From Adineta steineri (Eukaryota > Rotifera > Eurotatoria > Adinetida > Adinetidae): 64,000 nt of DNA. The stretch lies in contig CAJNOI010000020.1 in assembly GCA_905250115.1 (NCBI GenBank), forward strand, positions 798,950 to 862,949. The letters are read 5' to 3'. The notes below the pieces were generated by a model. It did no database searches. It was not told where the DNA came from and was given only the letters and a program-made list of their open reading frames with translations. Within the stretch, counting starts at the first letter, position 1, and each line of letters opens with the position of its first letter. A program made the position numbers and the translations under genes. This document shows positions 49,901-60,426 of this stretch, in pieces.

Positions 49901-51457
49901 ATTCTGAGCTCTGTATGATTTTGCTATATAAAGATATATTGTAGCGCAAAAAATATTTTTCTCTTTAATGAAATCCAATGCTTTATTAAACCAATCTAAT
50001 GCACAATTATAATCGTCTTTTTCGTAATAAATTTTTCCCATAGAATGATAAACATATACTTTATCATCTGATTTCTGTAATTCTTCTAATAATATTTGAA
50101 GATATCGTTCTGCTTTATCATATTCACCCATTGATATAAATAAATCAGCAAACAGAACAGTTGATGGAGGTTTAATAACATAATTTTTTTGAAATATATT
50201 AAATATACGTTCATAATTTTTATCTTCAGCTAATGTTAATCGAACACGATATGGTATATTTTCTTTATCAATGAAATCAACTTCAAATGTTGAACCAATT
50301 GGAAAAATAACTTCAAGTTCATCAGGAATATAACTTTTATCTCCAACATAAACCGGACGGATACGTTTATTTTTCATTGAGATGACATTTTTCATATCGA
50401 TTTCAAATAAAATAGCTGATGAATGTTGAGCATAATCTAAAGCAACTTTTTTGTCTATCGATGCTGAAAAATATGTATAAACTGATATAAATTTTCCAAT
50501 ACTTTTTTCCAATTTTTTGAATTCTATATTTGATATTTCTTGACCACGATATACAAATATATTTGATTCCATAATTTTTTCATTATAGAATGATTCAAGT
50601 TGATTTTGAAGATCAATAATAAAAAAACGAAATTTAAATATTGAGTCAATATCTCGAGTACGAAGTGCTTTATTTAAAAGACGATAAATAAATGAATCAC
50701 GTGTATACCATCGAATTGCATCTGTTGATAAATATTCTTTTTCAAATTCTGTAATCTTGTTTTGTTGGGAAATATTATTTAAATATTGTTCTCGACAATA
50801 ATTTACTAAATCATTTTTAGCTGTTTCATGATATGCACCTAAATCAAAAAGACTATTAATTAATAAATTATACCAAATAAATGATGCATTATTTGTTTGA
50901 TTTGTTGATTCTTCTTCAACAATAAGATCAAATATAGTTGTAAATATAGAATCTTTGGCATATATACGAATATCTTCACGTATTGAATGGAAAATTTCTT
51001 CTTTATTACTTGAAACTTTTCGAAATGTTTTTTTTGTATCAATTGTTGGAATAAGATCATCAATTTCGGTATCGATTGAGATATAAATAAAGATAATTTG
51101 TGTTAAATCATCCAAAAATGGAAGAATATGTTTTAACATAGATTGATCAATGATTAAGAATATATTATTTGTTTGTAATTTAGTAATAAAAGCATCGAAT
51201 TCATCCTTTGAATAAAATATTTCTATATCTAATTCGTTTAATATCTTCTCATTTTTATTTTTTAACCAAAGAATATTAATATCTGGATCTTTTTCTTCGT
51301 TAATAATTTCTGGTTTTGGTATTTGTGAACATAATTCGATAAGTTTTATATCCAAATTTATTGGTTCATTCGACAATTTTGATTCTATTATTGGTAATGA
51401 TGAGTGTTCATTTTTCCACAGTTTTTCAGCAATATCATTCGTAAACTTTTCCGACAT
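46991..51457 (-). CDS. ADP-ribosyltransferase with about 20 TPRs, single exon, 1488 aa
   Basis: One uninterrupted ORF of 1488 codons from ATG 51457. Residues about 60-150 form an alpha/beta domain (NILWLKNKNEK, NNIFLIIDQSM, IIFIYISID) typical of bdelloid ART proteins. Residues about 245-400 are an R-S-E class mono-ADP-ribosyltransferase domain: Arg304 in FVYRGQEIS, the Ser pair near 331-333 in YFSAS, and the E-x-E at 380-382 in PDELEVIF. All key residues are present, so activity is plausible. From about 440 to the end are TPRs (for example VYVYHSMGKIYYEKDDYNCA), which likely select the target. It lies 242 bases upstream of eIF5 on the same strand. It lacks introns, unlike its neighbours. Target and cellular role are unknown. 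Confidence 0.88.
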   Translation of the reverse strand: MSEKFTNDIAEKLWKNEHSSLPIIESKLSNEPINLDIKLIELCSQIPKPEIINEEKDPDINILWLKNKNEKILNELDIEIFYSKDEFDAFITKLQTNNIFLIIDQSMLKHILPFLDDLTQIIFIYISIDTEIDDLIPTIDTKKTFRKVSSNKEEIFHSIREDIRIYAKDSIFTTIFDLIVEEESTNQTNNASFIWYNLLINSLFDLGAYHETAKNDLVNYCREQYLNNISQQNKITEFEKEYLSTDAIRWYTRDSFIYRLLNKALRTRDIDSIFKFRFFIIDLQNQLESFYNEKIMESNIFVYRGQEISNIEFKKLEKSIGKFISVYTYFSASIDKKVALDYAQHSSAILFEIDMKNVISMKNKRIRPVYVGDKSYIPDELEVIFPIGSTFEVDFIDKENIPYRVRLTLAEDKNYERIFNIFQKNYVIKPPSTVLFADLFISMGEYDKAERYLQILLEELQKSDDKVYVYHSMGKIYYEKDDYNCALDWFNKALDFIKEKNIFCATIYLYIAKSYRAQNEYNAALEYCHKVLDDQNEMDWSDLADLYDEFGTIYSFMNNFNKALEYLTQSLSIRQSNKANYRDYISTYISLVILYFKKSDYHEVQKYLKEILHILLNTMPKTHPDVISTYTLIGTTYQPCGDNQSAAIYCQKALDLVENLSKKEIISPATYLVLYTTLAILSECINDQLFYVHIAFDIYIKFKNIIPETNPVVSNLYNQMGITYYHLYDFNFALYYFHHALDLNVNNENRCSILLNIATTYINKSDSKSALDYLNKSYQISLELNHRDTGEIYSQYSRAYELENNLEKAIFYSEEGLRFNEINNNIDALANNYLDLAKLCPDKKSTYMEKFKEIVQKNDLSSSITHVFHLILGYYFKEQNDFVNALEYYQLYLKSELTIIPPCYCNLIIIYADIGFIYQKMKDNDNALDYLIKSCEMYLKLSNLKRLPYKDQKIMLSSEKYLIKNVQECSAITSRILIVYYYIGKIYIERNKNELVLKYIQQAHEIFQNYQGRNDLSNSQQLYYLLGSIYKSIGKIDQALYYYEKSVQSLTMDYCLHGFISYLIGSVYQEQGNYLMSLSKYKISLTFLYNYQCINQTHLCLVNASVASLYSEMKNYQYALNYSEQALKHCLLMNPIVYDSVMTCYKASIDYLTELRPWDHKKELNSILRLKELTQYSLKDHSLQDLYYSIGSCYFKNGEYEQALVYCYKSLKYSDMNMFTIDVTYAVCMAVGELDKAYNLIKETIDRKLNMKTIDWNNLSLLYIYMGIIHYERGEYKLAVEFYQNAFNYLDTYQNNKRHSSYSRIYNQIALIYFQDGKLNDAKIYAEKCRDIIYSLDDKNIAPININITLGLIECQSENYYLALDYFGQAWELIYNRHLDYHPERKILYNHIGYVYFKLGHISLAMKNYLKTLSLYHKFMNHHDLAQVYKNIGLIYEYEYENYSLALIFYQRALELVPTKQHPHYMLYKNMIRTLKKKTSRKYICPLM

Positions 51458-52122
51458 AATTGATTTATAATGTGTACGCGTATGGAAAAAACGAATACAT
51501 GATCGACATTAAAACGTATATGGCAGTAGAAGTTTCATATTTATTTGGTTATGAATCACACAACATCAACAAGTGATAGTATCTACAGTTGAGTTTTTTA
51601 ATCAATCGTTCAGAAAAAAAGTTTTTTATATGTAACTTAAGAAGGAGTTCGAAGAAGAAAATTTCAAATTTACGTTTCTTGCTTGTATAATTCTATTATA
51701 TTTAGAATGTAAAAACATTTTGTTAAGGTTTTTTTTCTTATATCTTTTTTTTTCATCAGGTTAAATAAGAAAAAAAACGATCGGTGAAATACAGTCAACA
51801 ACGTCTATACATTACTAAATGAGTGAGTGGGTGTAATTGAGAAGGAGATACATATCCTTCCTTTTTTTTTAGGATATTGTTAAATATTTGTTTGATCCAA
51901 TAATTAAATCAATAGTTATTCTAATAAAAAAAAGGTCTTGAAACTTTAATAACATTATTACAATATATTGATTCAGACCAAAAACCAATTAAATATGAAG
52001 GAAATTGTCAATCATGTTTACCTGCTCCATATTATATTTCAGTATATGATTGAAGTAAAGAAAGTATTAATAAAAAATCTATTATAAAAGATTAATAGAG
52101 AAAGTTTTATTTTAATTAATTT
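51458..52122. other. intergenic with a possible decayed coding fragment
   Basis: Mostly AT-rich. From about 51870 to 52050 the plus strand reads DIVKYLFDPIIKSIVILIK, then a frame change and YIDSDQKPIKYEGNCQSC before a stop. This looks like a degraded exon. An HSPA12-type origin crossed my mind but is not supported enough to name. Confidence 0.4.
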
Positions 52123-52668
52123 TTAATTTTTCCAATCACGAGTAAAACCAATACGATCAGTATTATTGTGAAGATCATTATAAAGAGAATTACCAAAATG
52201 ATCAACATCATCACTTGTTCGTTGTTTTTCAAATCCTAAAATAAATATTTCAATTCTACTGATAATTTATAAAGGGAAAATGATCGAATAAGTATAGGTA
52301 AATTCGATTAGATTATAAATAGACATTTTTGTTCTATTTACGACATTGTTGTTGTAAAAGTGCTAAATGTATAATTTGTTTATTTTGCTTATTTTTCATA
52401 TAATGAACAGTAAAACAAACACCAGGAGAAATTGGAGAAAGTAATTCTTCTTCTTCATCGGAATATTCAGAAAATGGTTTGAGATCAGTTGTAAAAGCAT
52501 GTGTTACTATCATAATAAATAAAACATTACCAAATTGTTCAGCTTTATTTCTATTTCCACTACATGAAGTAAATGCTGGAATAAATGTATTGGTTTGCTC
52601 TTATCTTTTAATAAACAATCATCTTTAAATGAATCAATTTGCTCTTGATTTATATAAGTATCAAGAGG
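52123..52668 (-). pseudogene. broken ADP-ribosyltransferase gene, C-terminal half
   Basis: The minus strand reads TNTFIPAFTSCSGNRNKAEQ, FGNVLFIMIV, PFSEYSDEEEELL and SPGVCFTVHYM, the S-x-S and E-x-E half of an R-S-E ART domain of bdelloid type. A short last exon follows (GFTRDWKN, TAA 52125-52123). The upstream stretch DTYINQEQIDSF is in another frame, so there is a frameshift near 52613. The N-terminal half with the catalytic Arg is missing; GT-rich sequence and a TIR element take its place. It is a separate gene from the intact 1488-residue ART, with a different sequence. Confidence 0.7.
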
Positions 52669-52698
52669 ATGGATATGGGTGTGATAATTTCTCCCTCA

Positions 52699-52910
52699 CA
52701 GGGGTGGCTCGAGAAAGTCAACATTGGGAGGAGGGATTAGCAAAATGTTTTGGAGTAAAAAGGATGAATTTTGCATTTTTTTGAGTGTGTAGCATTATTT
52801 TAGGTAAAAATGCAAGAAGATTTGCCGATTTTGTTGAGCAAAACATACAAATTTCGAAAGATTGAGAGAGGGGTGTTCCATCCTTAGCACTCCCGGTCGC
52901 GCCACCCCTG
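52699..52910. mobile_element. hAT-like MITE, 212 bp
   Basis: Ends CAGGGGTGGCTCGAGA and, inverted, CAGGGGTGGCGCGACC are classic hAT-type termini. No matching 8-base flanks were found. It abuts the broken end of the ART remnant. Confidence 0.7.
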
Positions 52911-52953
52911 TTGACCCTTTAAATAATATATAAACACTGCACTTTGTTTATAT

Positions 52954-53675
52954 CAGGGGCGGCGGAGCGTCATTAATCTAAGTGAGGCTCACAATATTTT
53001 TTTCTACTGTGGACTTTTATTAAAATATGAAGCAAAATATGAGTCTTCTTTTTATTAGACCTCAATGAAAACTATGACGGTCATCGTGCAAATAAAACAA
53101 ATCAGGTCGTACAAAAAAATAACTTTTTCTGTTCGTTCTTCGATGCGAAAGTTGAACACAGACTTTTCTTTGTATATGTGTCAAAAAGAAAAATGGATGA
53201 ATGTTTGGACGTTTTCCAGCCATTAAATACACTGTGAAGAGGATATCAATCAATCCAATCACTACTGAGCTAATATATTATTGCCGTAATAATATTACGG
53301 CAATAATATATATATATGTGTATATGTATATGCGCTTGAAAAACCCAAACGTTTTGGGAATAAAACATATAGACGAAATGAGAAAAAACTGAACATGCAG
53401 ACAAGAAAACATGTAAGCAAAGAGGAAAAATACCTGAGTACCACATAGACAAGGGAAATATACAAGTAAAAGAAAAGAAAAACATATAAAAATAGATGAA
53501 CCGCATTGAAAGATAGATACGTCAGAATATATATCTAGGTATGTTAGATGTCGAACATAACAAATTCTAATAATAAAAGATAATATTCAATCCGAAAATA
53601 AGTGAGGCTGAGCCTCAAGGGCTGAAAACTAAGTGAGGCTTAAGCCTCTTGAGCCTCCACACTCCGCCGCCACTG
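52954..53675. mobile_element. hAT non-autonomous element, 722 bp, with perfect 8-bp target-site duplication
   Basis: Ends CAGGGGCGGCGGAGCGT and, inverted, CAGTGGCGGCGGAGTGT. The flanks are identical, GTTTATAT at 52946-52953 and 53676-53683. The word GTGAGGCT recurs near both ends, inside the TIRs. An internal palindrome ATTGCCGTAATAATATTACG lies at about 53278-53311. No transposase ORF. The perfect duplication suggests a fairly recent insertion. Confidence 0.9.
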
Positions 53676-53683
53676 GTTTATAT

Positions 53684-54859
53684 ACAATAGTATTGATATT
53701 AGAAACAGTATCTGTATTAGATAATTATGATGAATAACTATGAGTCTTGAAATGCAAATTCTACTGTATCAATATCTTCAGCATCAAAATAGAATTCTAT
53801 AGCAACAGCTAAAAACCTGCGTTGTAAAAAATACCGATAGTAAGTTCTTTACAAATATTATAAAAAAACAGAAAAAGTGCATTGTGAGCAAAATTTTTAA
53901 TATGTGACGAAATAAAACATAGCATAGTATTGCTATTACACCTAATGCTAATCTCTATGTAAAAACTTGTCATCAAACTGAACCTACAAAATAATTAAAC
54001 GAGTTGAATGAGTTTGTTAGCATCAACTAACGTCATCTGCTGGCGCCAAGTATATGAGCTAAATTATCGTGGATCCTCTATATTGTTTTCCTTTTGATCT
54101 TTTGATCATGACCAACTGGCTACATTTTATTCATTTACTATATATATATATAATGAATATTACTGGATATAGTACAACGATCAAATTCAGATATGTTAAT
54201 TAGGATGAACTCTCTTCTACCTCAACAGACACAATCTCTCATTTAGGTTTTCATTTAGCTTGCGTCAAAACTACGGAGAATAAAGTCAGTGAGAAAACAT
54301 TTATATTGAGAGTCTCATACAGTTAGATTGAGAACAGCCGAAATTACTTGATTTCGTTTCGAAACAACCGTTTCTAATCGGTCATTATGATGACAACAAG
54401 AATATCACGATGCGTCTATTGACAATTTAGTAATTAGGTTCGGTTATAGTTATCGCTGATAGAAAAAAAACTAGAATGTATAAAATTGATATTTGCTGTT
54501 AATTTGAAATTCAAGATTGCTAGTTATCGCACTTTAAGGAAAAATACATTTTCGAATGTTTATCGTAATGTGAATGATTTATTAAGATAGTTATTGCGCA
54601 TTGCGCAATAACAGAATGCATCTAGTTGACGAGTCTAGCCATTTTTTTGCATCATGGACAAAGATCTCATCTTGTACTGGACATTTTTACGTAATTTTTC
54701 TATTTAGATCATGTAATTACTGATATACAACTCAAAGAATATAGGTGTTCTATGTTATTTTTATATACAAATCTAAGTCATAAATAGTAAAAATAACTCG
54801 AATGTTATGACCTCATTAGTAATGTAAATTTCAAATACAGAATATACTATGCAGAATCG
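53684..54859. other. intergenic, no gene seen
   Basis: AT-rich. Contains TA runs (near 54139-54151) and the small palindrome TTATTGCGCATTGCGCAATAA near 54590-54610. No supported coding sequence. Confidence 0.5.
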
Positions 54860-56045
54860 TAATCGACAAAGGTGCAAATAATGTTAAAGCATTTAAATTT
54901 AAATTATTATTATGATTTGAAGCATATTTTTTTGACAAAGATGCTAGTATTAAAGATCTAAACGATATAAACGATGATATTTATTTTGATGACAATACAT
55001 AAATCCTAATCGATATATCAACACAAGTAACATCAGATATTACTACTGATAAACCAAAAACTACCAAGTTTTGCTGATATACTTTAACTGATTGTACAAA
55101 ATAGCTATCAGAAGGTGTTTTATATTAAGCAAGAGATTACTAAAATATCGAAAATGGCAAAAACTTAAAAATCGCTCGTTATATTTACAAAACATTATAA
55201 AACAAACCGACACATGTACCTCAAAAGCAAACAAGCACTGATGAGTTAGTCAGCTTTCTATTGTAAGAATGATATTGAAGATATAATCGACATAAGTAGA
55301 TGTATAGTAATTGGGCGAAAACGAAAAAAATATCTATATTAAATCAAGTGATTTAGCAATGTTAAATGAATTCATATTATTTAGTTTTCTTTGGTGAAAC
55401 AAATGAAGTTATCCAAACTCAAGACTAAGTGCCATTTTCACTTGTTGCACCGAGTATCACTGCAATTTATTAACATTAGAGAAGATAAGTTAAAGAAAAT
55501 CACTCTTACAACGATATTAGCTGGTTTATTCATGTACTCAAGTATGGAATTGTATACCATAGTTAAAAAAAGAAAAGTTTACAGCTAGTGTGGAACTCCA
55601 GTATTTCTTATTGCATCAACTCTAGATGGAAAATTCATTAAACGTAAAGATAAAACTGAATCTAGTTTGGATGAATAGAAGATGATCAAAATATATATAT
55701 CGCACAAAATGTGATTCTTAACTTAACGTTTGTGATCAATCTAAGCCGAAACGGATCATTCCCTAATTATAATACCAACGCTAAAAGAAAACACATCACT
55801 TAAACATTTTACCAGAAGATTCGTTATTTTGGAAGTTGTTGAGAAACTACATCTGTTGATTATTTAAAAATTCACTATATAAAACGTTCCAGCAAGCGGC
55901 TATGAAAAGTCTTTATGCTGCAGCCACATCAGCACCTACGGAACGTATGTTATCTTATAGCAAAATATTGATACATCAACACAGAGCTTTAATATCAAAA
56001 ATAATGTTACAATTACTAACAACATTAAAATGTGACACCTATCTT
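54860..56045 (+). pseudogene. degenerate hAT transposase
   Basis: Fragments in order on the plus strand match a hAT transposase but are broken by stops and frameshifts: KGANNVKAF (about 54868), ETNEVIQTQD then VPFSLVAPSITAIY (about 55400-55470), IASTLDGKF (about 55615), and the C-terminal dimerisation region YAAATSAPTERMLSYSKILI (about 55915-55975) ending in LLTTLKC. Such transposases cut and paste elements with 8-base target duplications, like those nearby. This copy cannot encode a working protein. Confidence 0.8.
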
Positions 56046-57734
56046 TGGTGAAAATATATAACTTTTGGTTTTGTTTATGATATGTATGTCAAATTTATAT
56101 TTTTTCAAAAAGATATAAGTAAATAGTATGCAAGCTGAATAAATTATTTAAATGAATAGAAAAGATCGGTCAAAAAAAAACTCACAGCTGGAATGATGTT
56201 ACTTAATTTGGACAAAAGCTAAATACTTCTGATTTCACCTAACTGTATCTTGTTTAATGTATTTTTTTCTGGGTAATATTTAGTTAATAAAATATCTATA
56301 AAAAGATGAACACATGACTACACTTTAGATACATCGATTAAGTCATTTTTGATAATGTATTTGATAGCTGAACGAAATATATTCCTTTAATAAATCTAGT
56401 ATTCAAAAAAAATAGAAAAAGAATGATCACCTATTTTGAGCTTAGTTGCAAGTCGAAGAACTGTATGTGACATAATCTATTAAAGTTTTATTCACTGAAT
56501 TATAACTATATTGAAATAAATAGAATTTGACAAAAATTCTCCTTTCTTTATTTACGGCTGTTTAATCGATTGCCCCATATTCATGAAAAGACATTTCTAA
56601 ATCTGATCAGTTCAATCTATCTTTAATCATAAAAAAAATTGAATTTTTTACTTCGTTATTTCTTTTTTGTAAGTCCTTTGTTTGGTACTCATCGATAAAT
56701 TTCAGCTTGTTTACCATCAGTTTGATGAGGATGATTATTTAATAAAAAATGTGTTAGGTCTGTAATCTTTGTTACATTCTAACATTAACACTAGCATTAC
56801 AAATAATTATAAACAGATATTAATTTATTTATAATCGATTTAAGTGAAATCTCGCGTAATTATATCTTATATATTTTAGATAAATACTCTTTTAAAGAAT
56901 TTCTCGTTGCTGTAGAACTTGATTTATTGAAAAATACTTTTACTTTCTTGATCTATGGATACATGAAATTAGAGTTTATTTAGAAAAAATTTTTATAAGG
57001 AAATATCACATAGTTTTCGTATAGTATTATACTAAGCTTCTTTACAGATCAAGCTGCGTCGATTGTTCGACATCACTAACTTTCTTCCTTCACTTTTTTT
57101 AATCTATTATAAAACCATTAATAGATTAAAGATTAAAGATTCAATATTGATATTCATTCACTCATTATTGATGAAGTGTTCAAGACAACTATGATATTTT
57201 CTAAGTAAAATTTGTTGATCCCTTTAATTTAAATTATAGATAAATGACCTATAATATGTGTAAGATTTATTTCATCTGTCGTTGTAACAAAAATATCTTC
57301 AGAAGTTCCTCTAAACTAAATGTATGCGTTTTTCGAAAATATTAGCACTATTGAGATTACGTAAATATAAAGTTTATTTAATCATTGCTAAAAATTACAA
57401 GAATATATTTATATTTGAAATAAATGGAAGAAAATTAAGTGAAGAGAAATATTTGTAATAACTTAAATCATTAAACTTCAATCCAGGTCTAAAATTATTA
57501 AACCTAGCAAATTCTATTTCTCGATAACGTATTGAAAATTTTTTTAAACATTTGAATAAGTAATCATGTACGTAATATTTATTTTTATTGATGATTTTCT
57601 GAAATCTTCAGTGAATATTTTTCTTCTTTTCAAAAAAAAGAAACTTTGATAAGCAAAACCCAACAAAATTCTAAATCTAGAAAAAGAAACAAAGAATGTT
57701 TATGTTTTAATTTTATACTGTTTAATTCTTCGAT
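56046..57734. other. intergenic, 1.7 kb, no supported gene
   Basis: AT-rich. Near 56690-56780 the minus strand reads THFLLNNHPHQTDGKQAEIY and then a stop, which has protein-like composition but no recognisable family and no upstream exon. Confidence 0.5.
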
Positions 57735-58508
57735 TTAAGTATATGTATATCGTGTTTTTTGTGCTAATTTAATAAATGTTCCACAATGTGGACATTCAAC
57801 TTGACTTGGATCATAAATAGGAGGCGCCGATATTATTTTTGGTTGTTGTGGTGAATGCGTATTGGTATGTCGAACAAGTTGTACTGGTAATTGATGATGT
57901 TCAATAAGTACACGATTCGCACCTCGACGAGCAGACATACTTACAGAAATATAATAAAGTATATATAAAATAGCTGTTGCTAGCAATAATGCTGCACATG
58001 CTAATTGAGCTTTTAAAACTTGAACTTTTCTTCCAAGTGGTTGACTAAATAATCGAGGATATGATGATATTAATTCATCACAATTTACTTTTGAAAAAAA
58101 ACATCGACTTATATTTCCAATAAAGAATGCATCCAAAACAATGAGAGCTATAGCAGCTGCAGCACAAAGTAGTGATATTAAAAACACAAATGTTGCCCAT
58201 TTACGAGCACGATGGCAACAAGCTACGAAATAAAAATCAATCAATATAATATAAATTATATATATTTTTCATTTACCTAATCCAAGCATAGATATCCATG
58301 ATAGAGTAAATATAACTGATAACCAAAATCCTGCATAAAGTGTTCCAAATATTGGTGATATAACAACAGATGCTATTTCAAGTGCAATTATAATAAATGT
58401 TAATATCATTTGTAAAAGTCCGAGTAAAATCGGTATGCCCATAGAAAATTTTGAACGCCATTGTATTTCTCGATCAAAATCGGATGTATACAAATATGTT
58501 GGTTGCAT
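57735..58508 (-). CDS. four-transmembrane protein (MS4A/MARVEL-like topology), 239 aa
   Basis: Exons 58277-58508 and 57735-58222 join in phase 1 to 239 residues. Four helices are visible: MGIPILLGLLQMILTFIIIA, then YAGFWLSVIFTLSWISMLGL, WATFVFLISLLCAAAAIALI and LACAALLLATAILYILYYIS. Between helices 3 and 4 is a loop with two cysteines (SRCFFSKVNC). The C-terminal tail has a Pro/Gln-rich stretch and a CPHC pair. The arrangement of helix pairs resembles MS4A-type proteins. It is not obviously a paralogue of the four-helix protein at 19266-20012, though the topology is alike. The start is the ATG at 58508; the codon nine bases upstream is TTG. Confidence 0.76.
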
Positions 58509-58752
58509 AATGTACAACGATAATAAGTAAAAAGAACTGATATGTACTTCTTTTTTGTCATAATGAACATAGAGTTCTCAAATTTCGACATATATTTATC
58601 AATAAGATATTCGAGATGATCTCTCATCTTATGTACTTAACAACCAACATAAATCAAGGATAAAAATTATTAGTAATGAACATAAGACAAGTAAAGTACG
58701 TCATGTGATCGATATTAAATCAAACGAAAGAAGTACAAAGCACTTCTGCTGT

Positions 58753-58950
58753 TCAATCAACGTTTTCATATTCCAGTTTTTTTTGCATTTTATGGGCATA
58801 TAGGTACATATCAGTATATGCTTGTTTATAATTGATTAAATTATTTTGTAAACGAATAATATTTTGTTTCGGTTGATAAAAGTTATAATATAATTTTGTT
58901 CTACGATTAATTCCATAAATGTTTGAAGAATTAAGATCAGACTTGTCATG
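58753..58950 (-). pseudogene. possible terminal exon or gene remnant
   Basis: The minus strand holds about 64 codons with protein-like composition (NIYGINRRTKLYYNFYQPKQ, then QAYTDMYLYAHKMQKKLEYE) ending at TGA 58755-58753. There is no early ATG, and no upstream exon was found before the GPCR gene on the other strand. It may be the last exon of an unseen gene or a relic. Family not recognised. Confidence 0.3.
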
Positions 58951-59337
58951 ATAGCTCGAACATTATGTCAAGTTTTGTGTTTTCAATTATATATTATAAA
59001 TAAACTACTTGATGATGGATCTACCAAGCGTATTTCCTATCAAATTACATATTCATCGTTATTCCTTACTAACAGTATATGATTTTATCAACGTATAGAT
59101 TAATAGCTTTTTTTGTCTACTTAATACACTCAGACGTAATTTTATATCTTGAAAGATCAGTTACTGAGATGAACCGCTTATATTTTTTTTACTTTTTAAT
59201 GAGCGCTGTCAAATTAAACAAATGTATGCGTAAAGTCATTAGAAAAGAAGGAAAGTAGAATTTTATTGAAACACAATAAAGACTTAAAAAACTAACAGCG
59301 ACAATTCTTGAATATTATCACATAAGATTCTACGTGA

Positions 59338-60426
59338 ATGTCAAATTCAACTGATATTTCCAATATTGTTGCTGCCTCAAGAATATTTTACAATTATTCC
59401 ACATACATAGAATTCTCTATCGGTCTCATTGGAAATATTTTCAACATCCTTGTTTTTACTAACACGAAGATTTTTCATCAGAATCGTTGTGCTTTTTATT
59501 TGGTTGCCGAGTCTATTTTCAATATTGCACAACTTACTCAAAATTTTGCCAATACAATTTGGACACTATTTCTAAACGGAACTGATCCACAAACTGTCTC
59601 ACTCACTTGGTGTAAACTGAGAACTATTTTACCACAATGGTATCGACTTACGTTAACTGCGATAATATGTTTCGCAGCTATCGATCAATTTCTTTCAACT
59701 AATCCTCGACTTTATCTACGACAACTTAGTTCATTAACAATAGCTCGGTATCAAGTTTATTTTGCTATTGGTCTCTGTCTTCTTCATACTATACCAGCTG
59801 CAGTTTTTCTACAAATCTCCCCTCTATTTGGTTGTATTGTATCTAATAATGGTTTGATAAACTATTATTCTTTTGTATTTTATCCGATTATCAGTGGTTT
59901 ATTTCCAATATGTGTATCATCATTATTTAGTATATTAGCATATCGAAATGTTCGTCATATAGTTCGACGTCAAATTCCTATCAACCGTCGACGACTTGAT
60001 CAACAATTAACAGCAATTATCTTTGTTCGAGTAATATTTTATGTGATATTGCAACTACCTTTTACTATCTATCGAATCTATTCACTTAATGTAACTATTG
60101 CTAATGAAAACACAATCGCATATGCAATCGATCAATGGATGCAACAAATTGTTCTTGTATTGATCTATTTGGACTATGCAGTAAGTGTTTATTAATGGTT
60201 TTTGAACAAGACTTGTGATTATGAATTCTTTTTTATTTAGATAAATTTTTATATATTTTTATTAACGTCGGCGCGATATCGCCGACAAGTGAAAAATTTT
60301 ATAATGAAAAAATGTGAAGCGTTGGCAAGATGGTGTTGTCAACATCATAACACAGTTCATCCACTTGATATCACATCATTTCAATCTCGTATCATACTAG
60401 AACTAGAGAACATTCATGATAATTAG
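59338..60426 (+). CDS. class A (rhodopsin-like) GPCR, copy 1, 342 aa
   Basis: Exons 59338-60180 and 60241-60426 join in phase 0 to 342 residues. Seven helices are visible; TM1 contains GLIGNIFNILVF with the conserved Asn. A Cys before TM3 (TWCKLR) and one in loop 2 (LFGCIVSN) can form the usual disulfide. The DRY motif is replaced by DQF (CFAAIDQFLST). TM6 reads FVRVIFYVILQLPF and TM7 ends INFYIFLL in place of NPxxY. An N-glycosylation site (NST) is near the start. The short basic C-terminal tail has the Cys-rich WCCQHH, a possible palmitoylation site. The ligand is unknown; related bdelloid receptors are often annotated as FMRFamide-receptor-like. The last intron position is identical in copy 2. 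Confidence 0.88.

Noticed and set aside
51870-52050. HSPA12-like pseudogene on the plus strand
   Set aside because: Only about 60 residues with a frame change; the resemblance (FDPIIKSIVILIK) is too short to assign a family.
53270-53506. Minus-strand frame rich in Phe and Cys
   Set aside because: It lies inside the 722-bp hAT non-autonomous element and crosses its internal palindrome and TA repeat.
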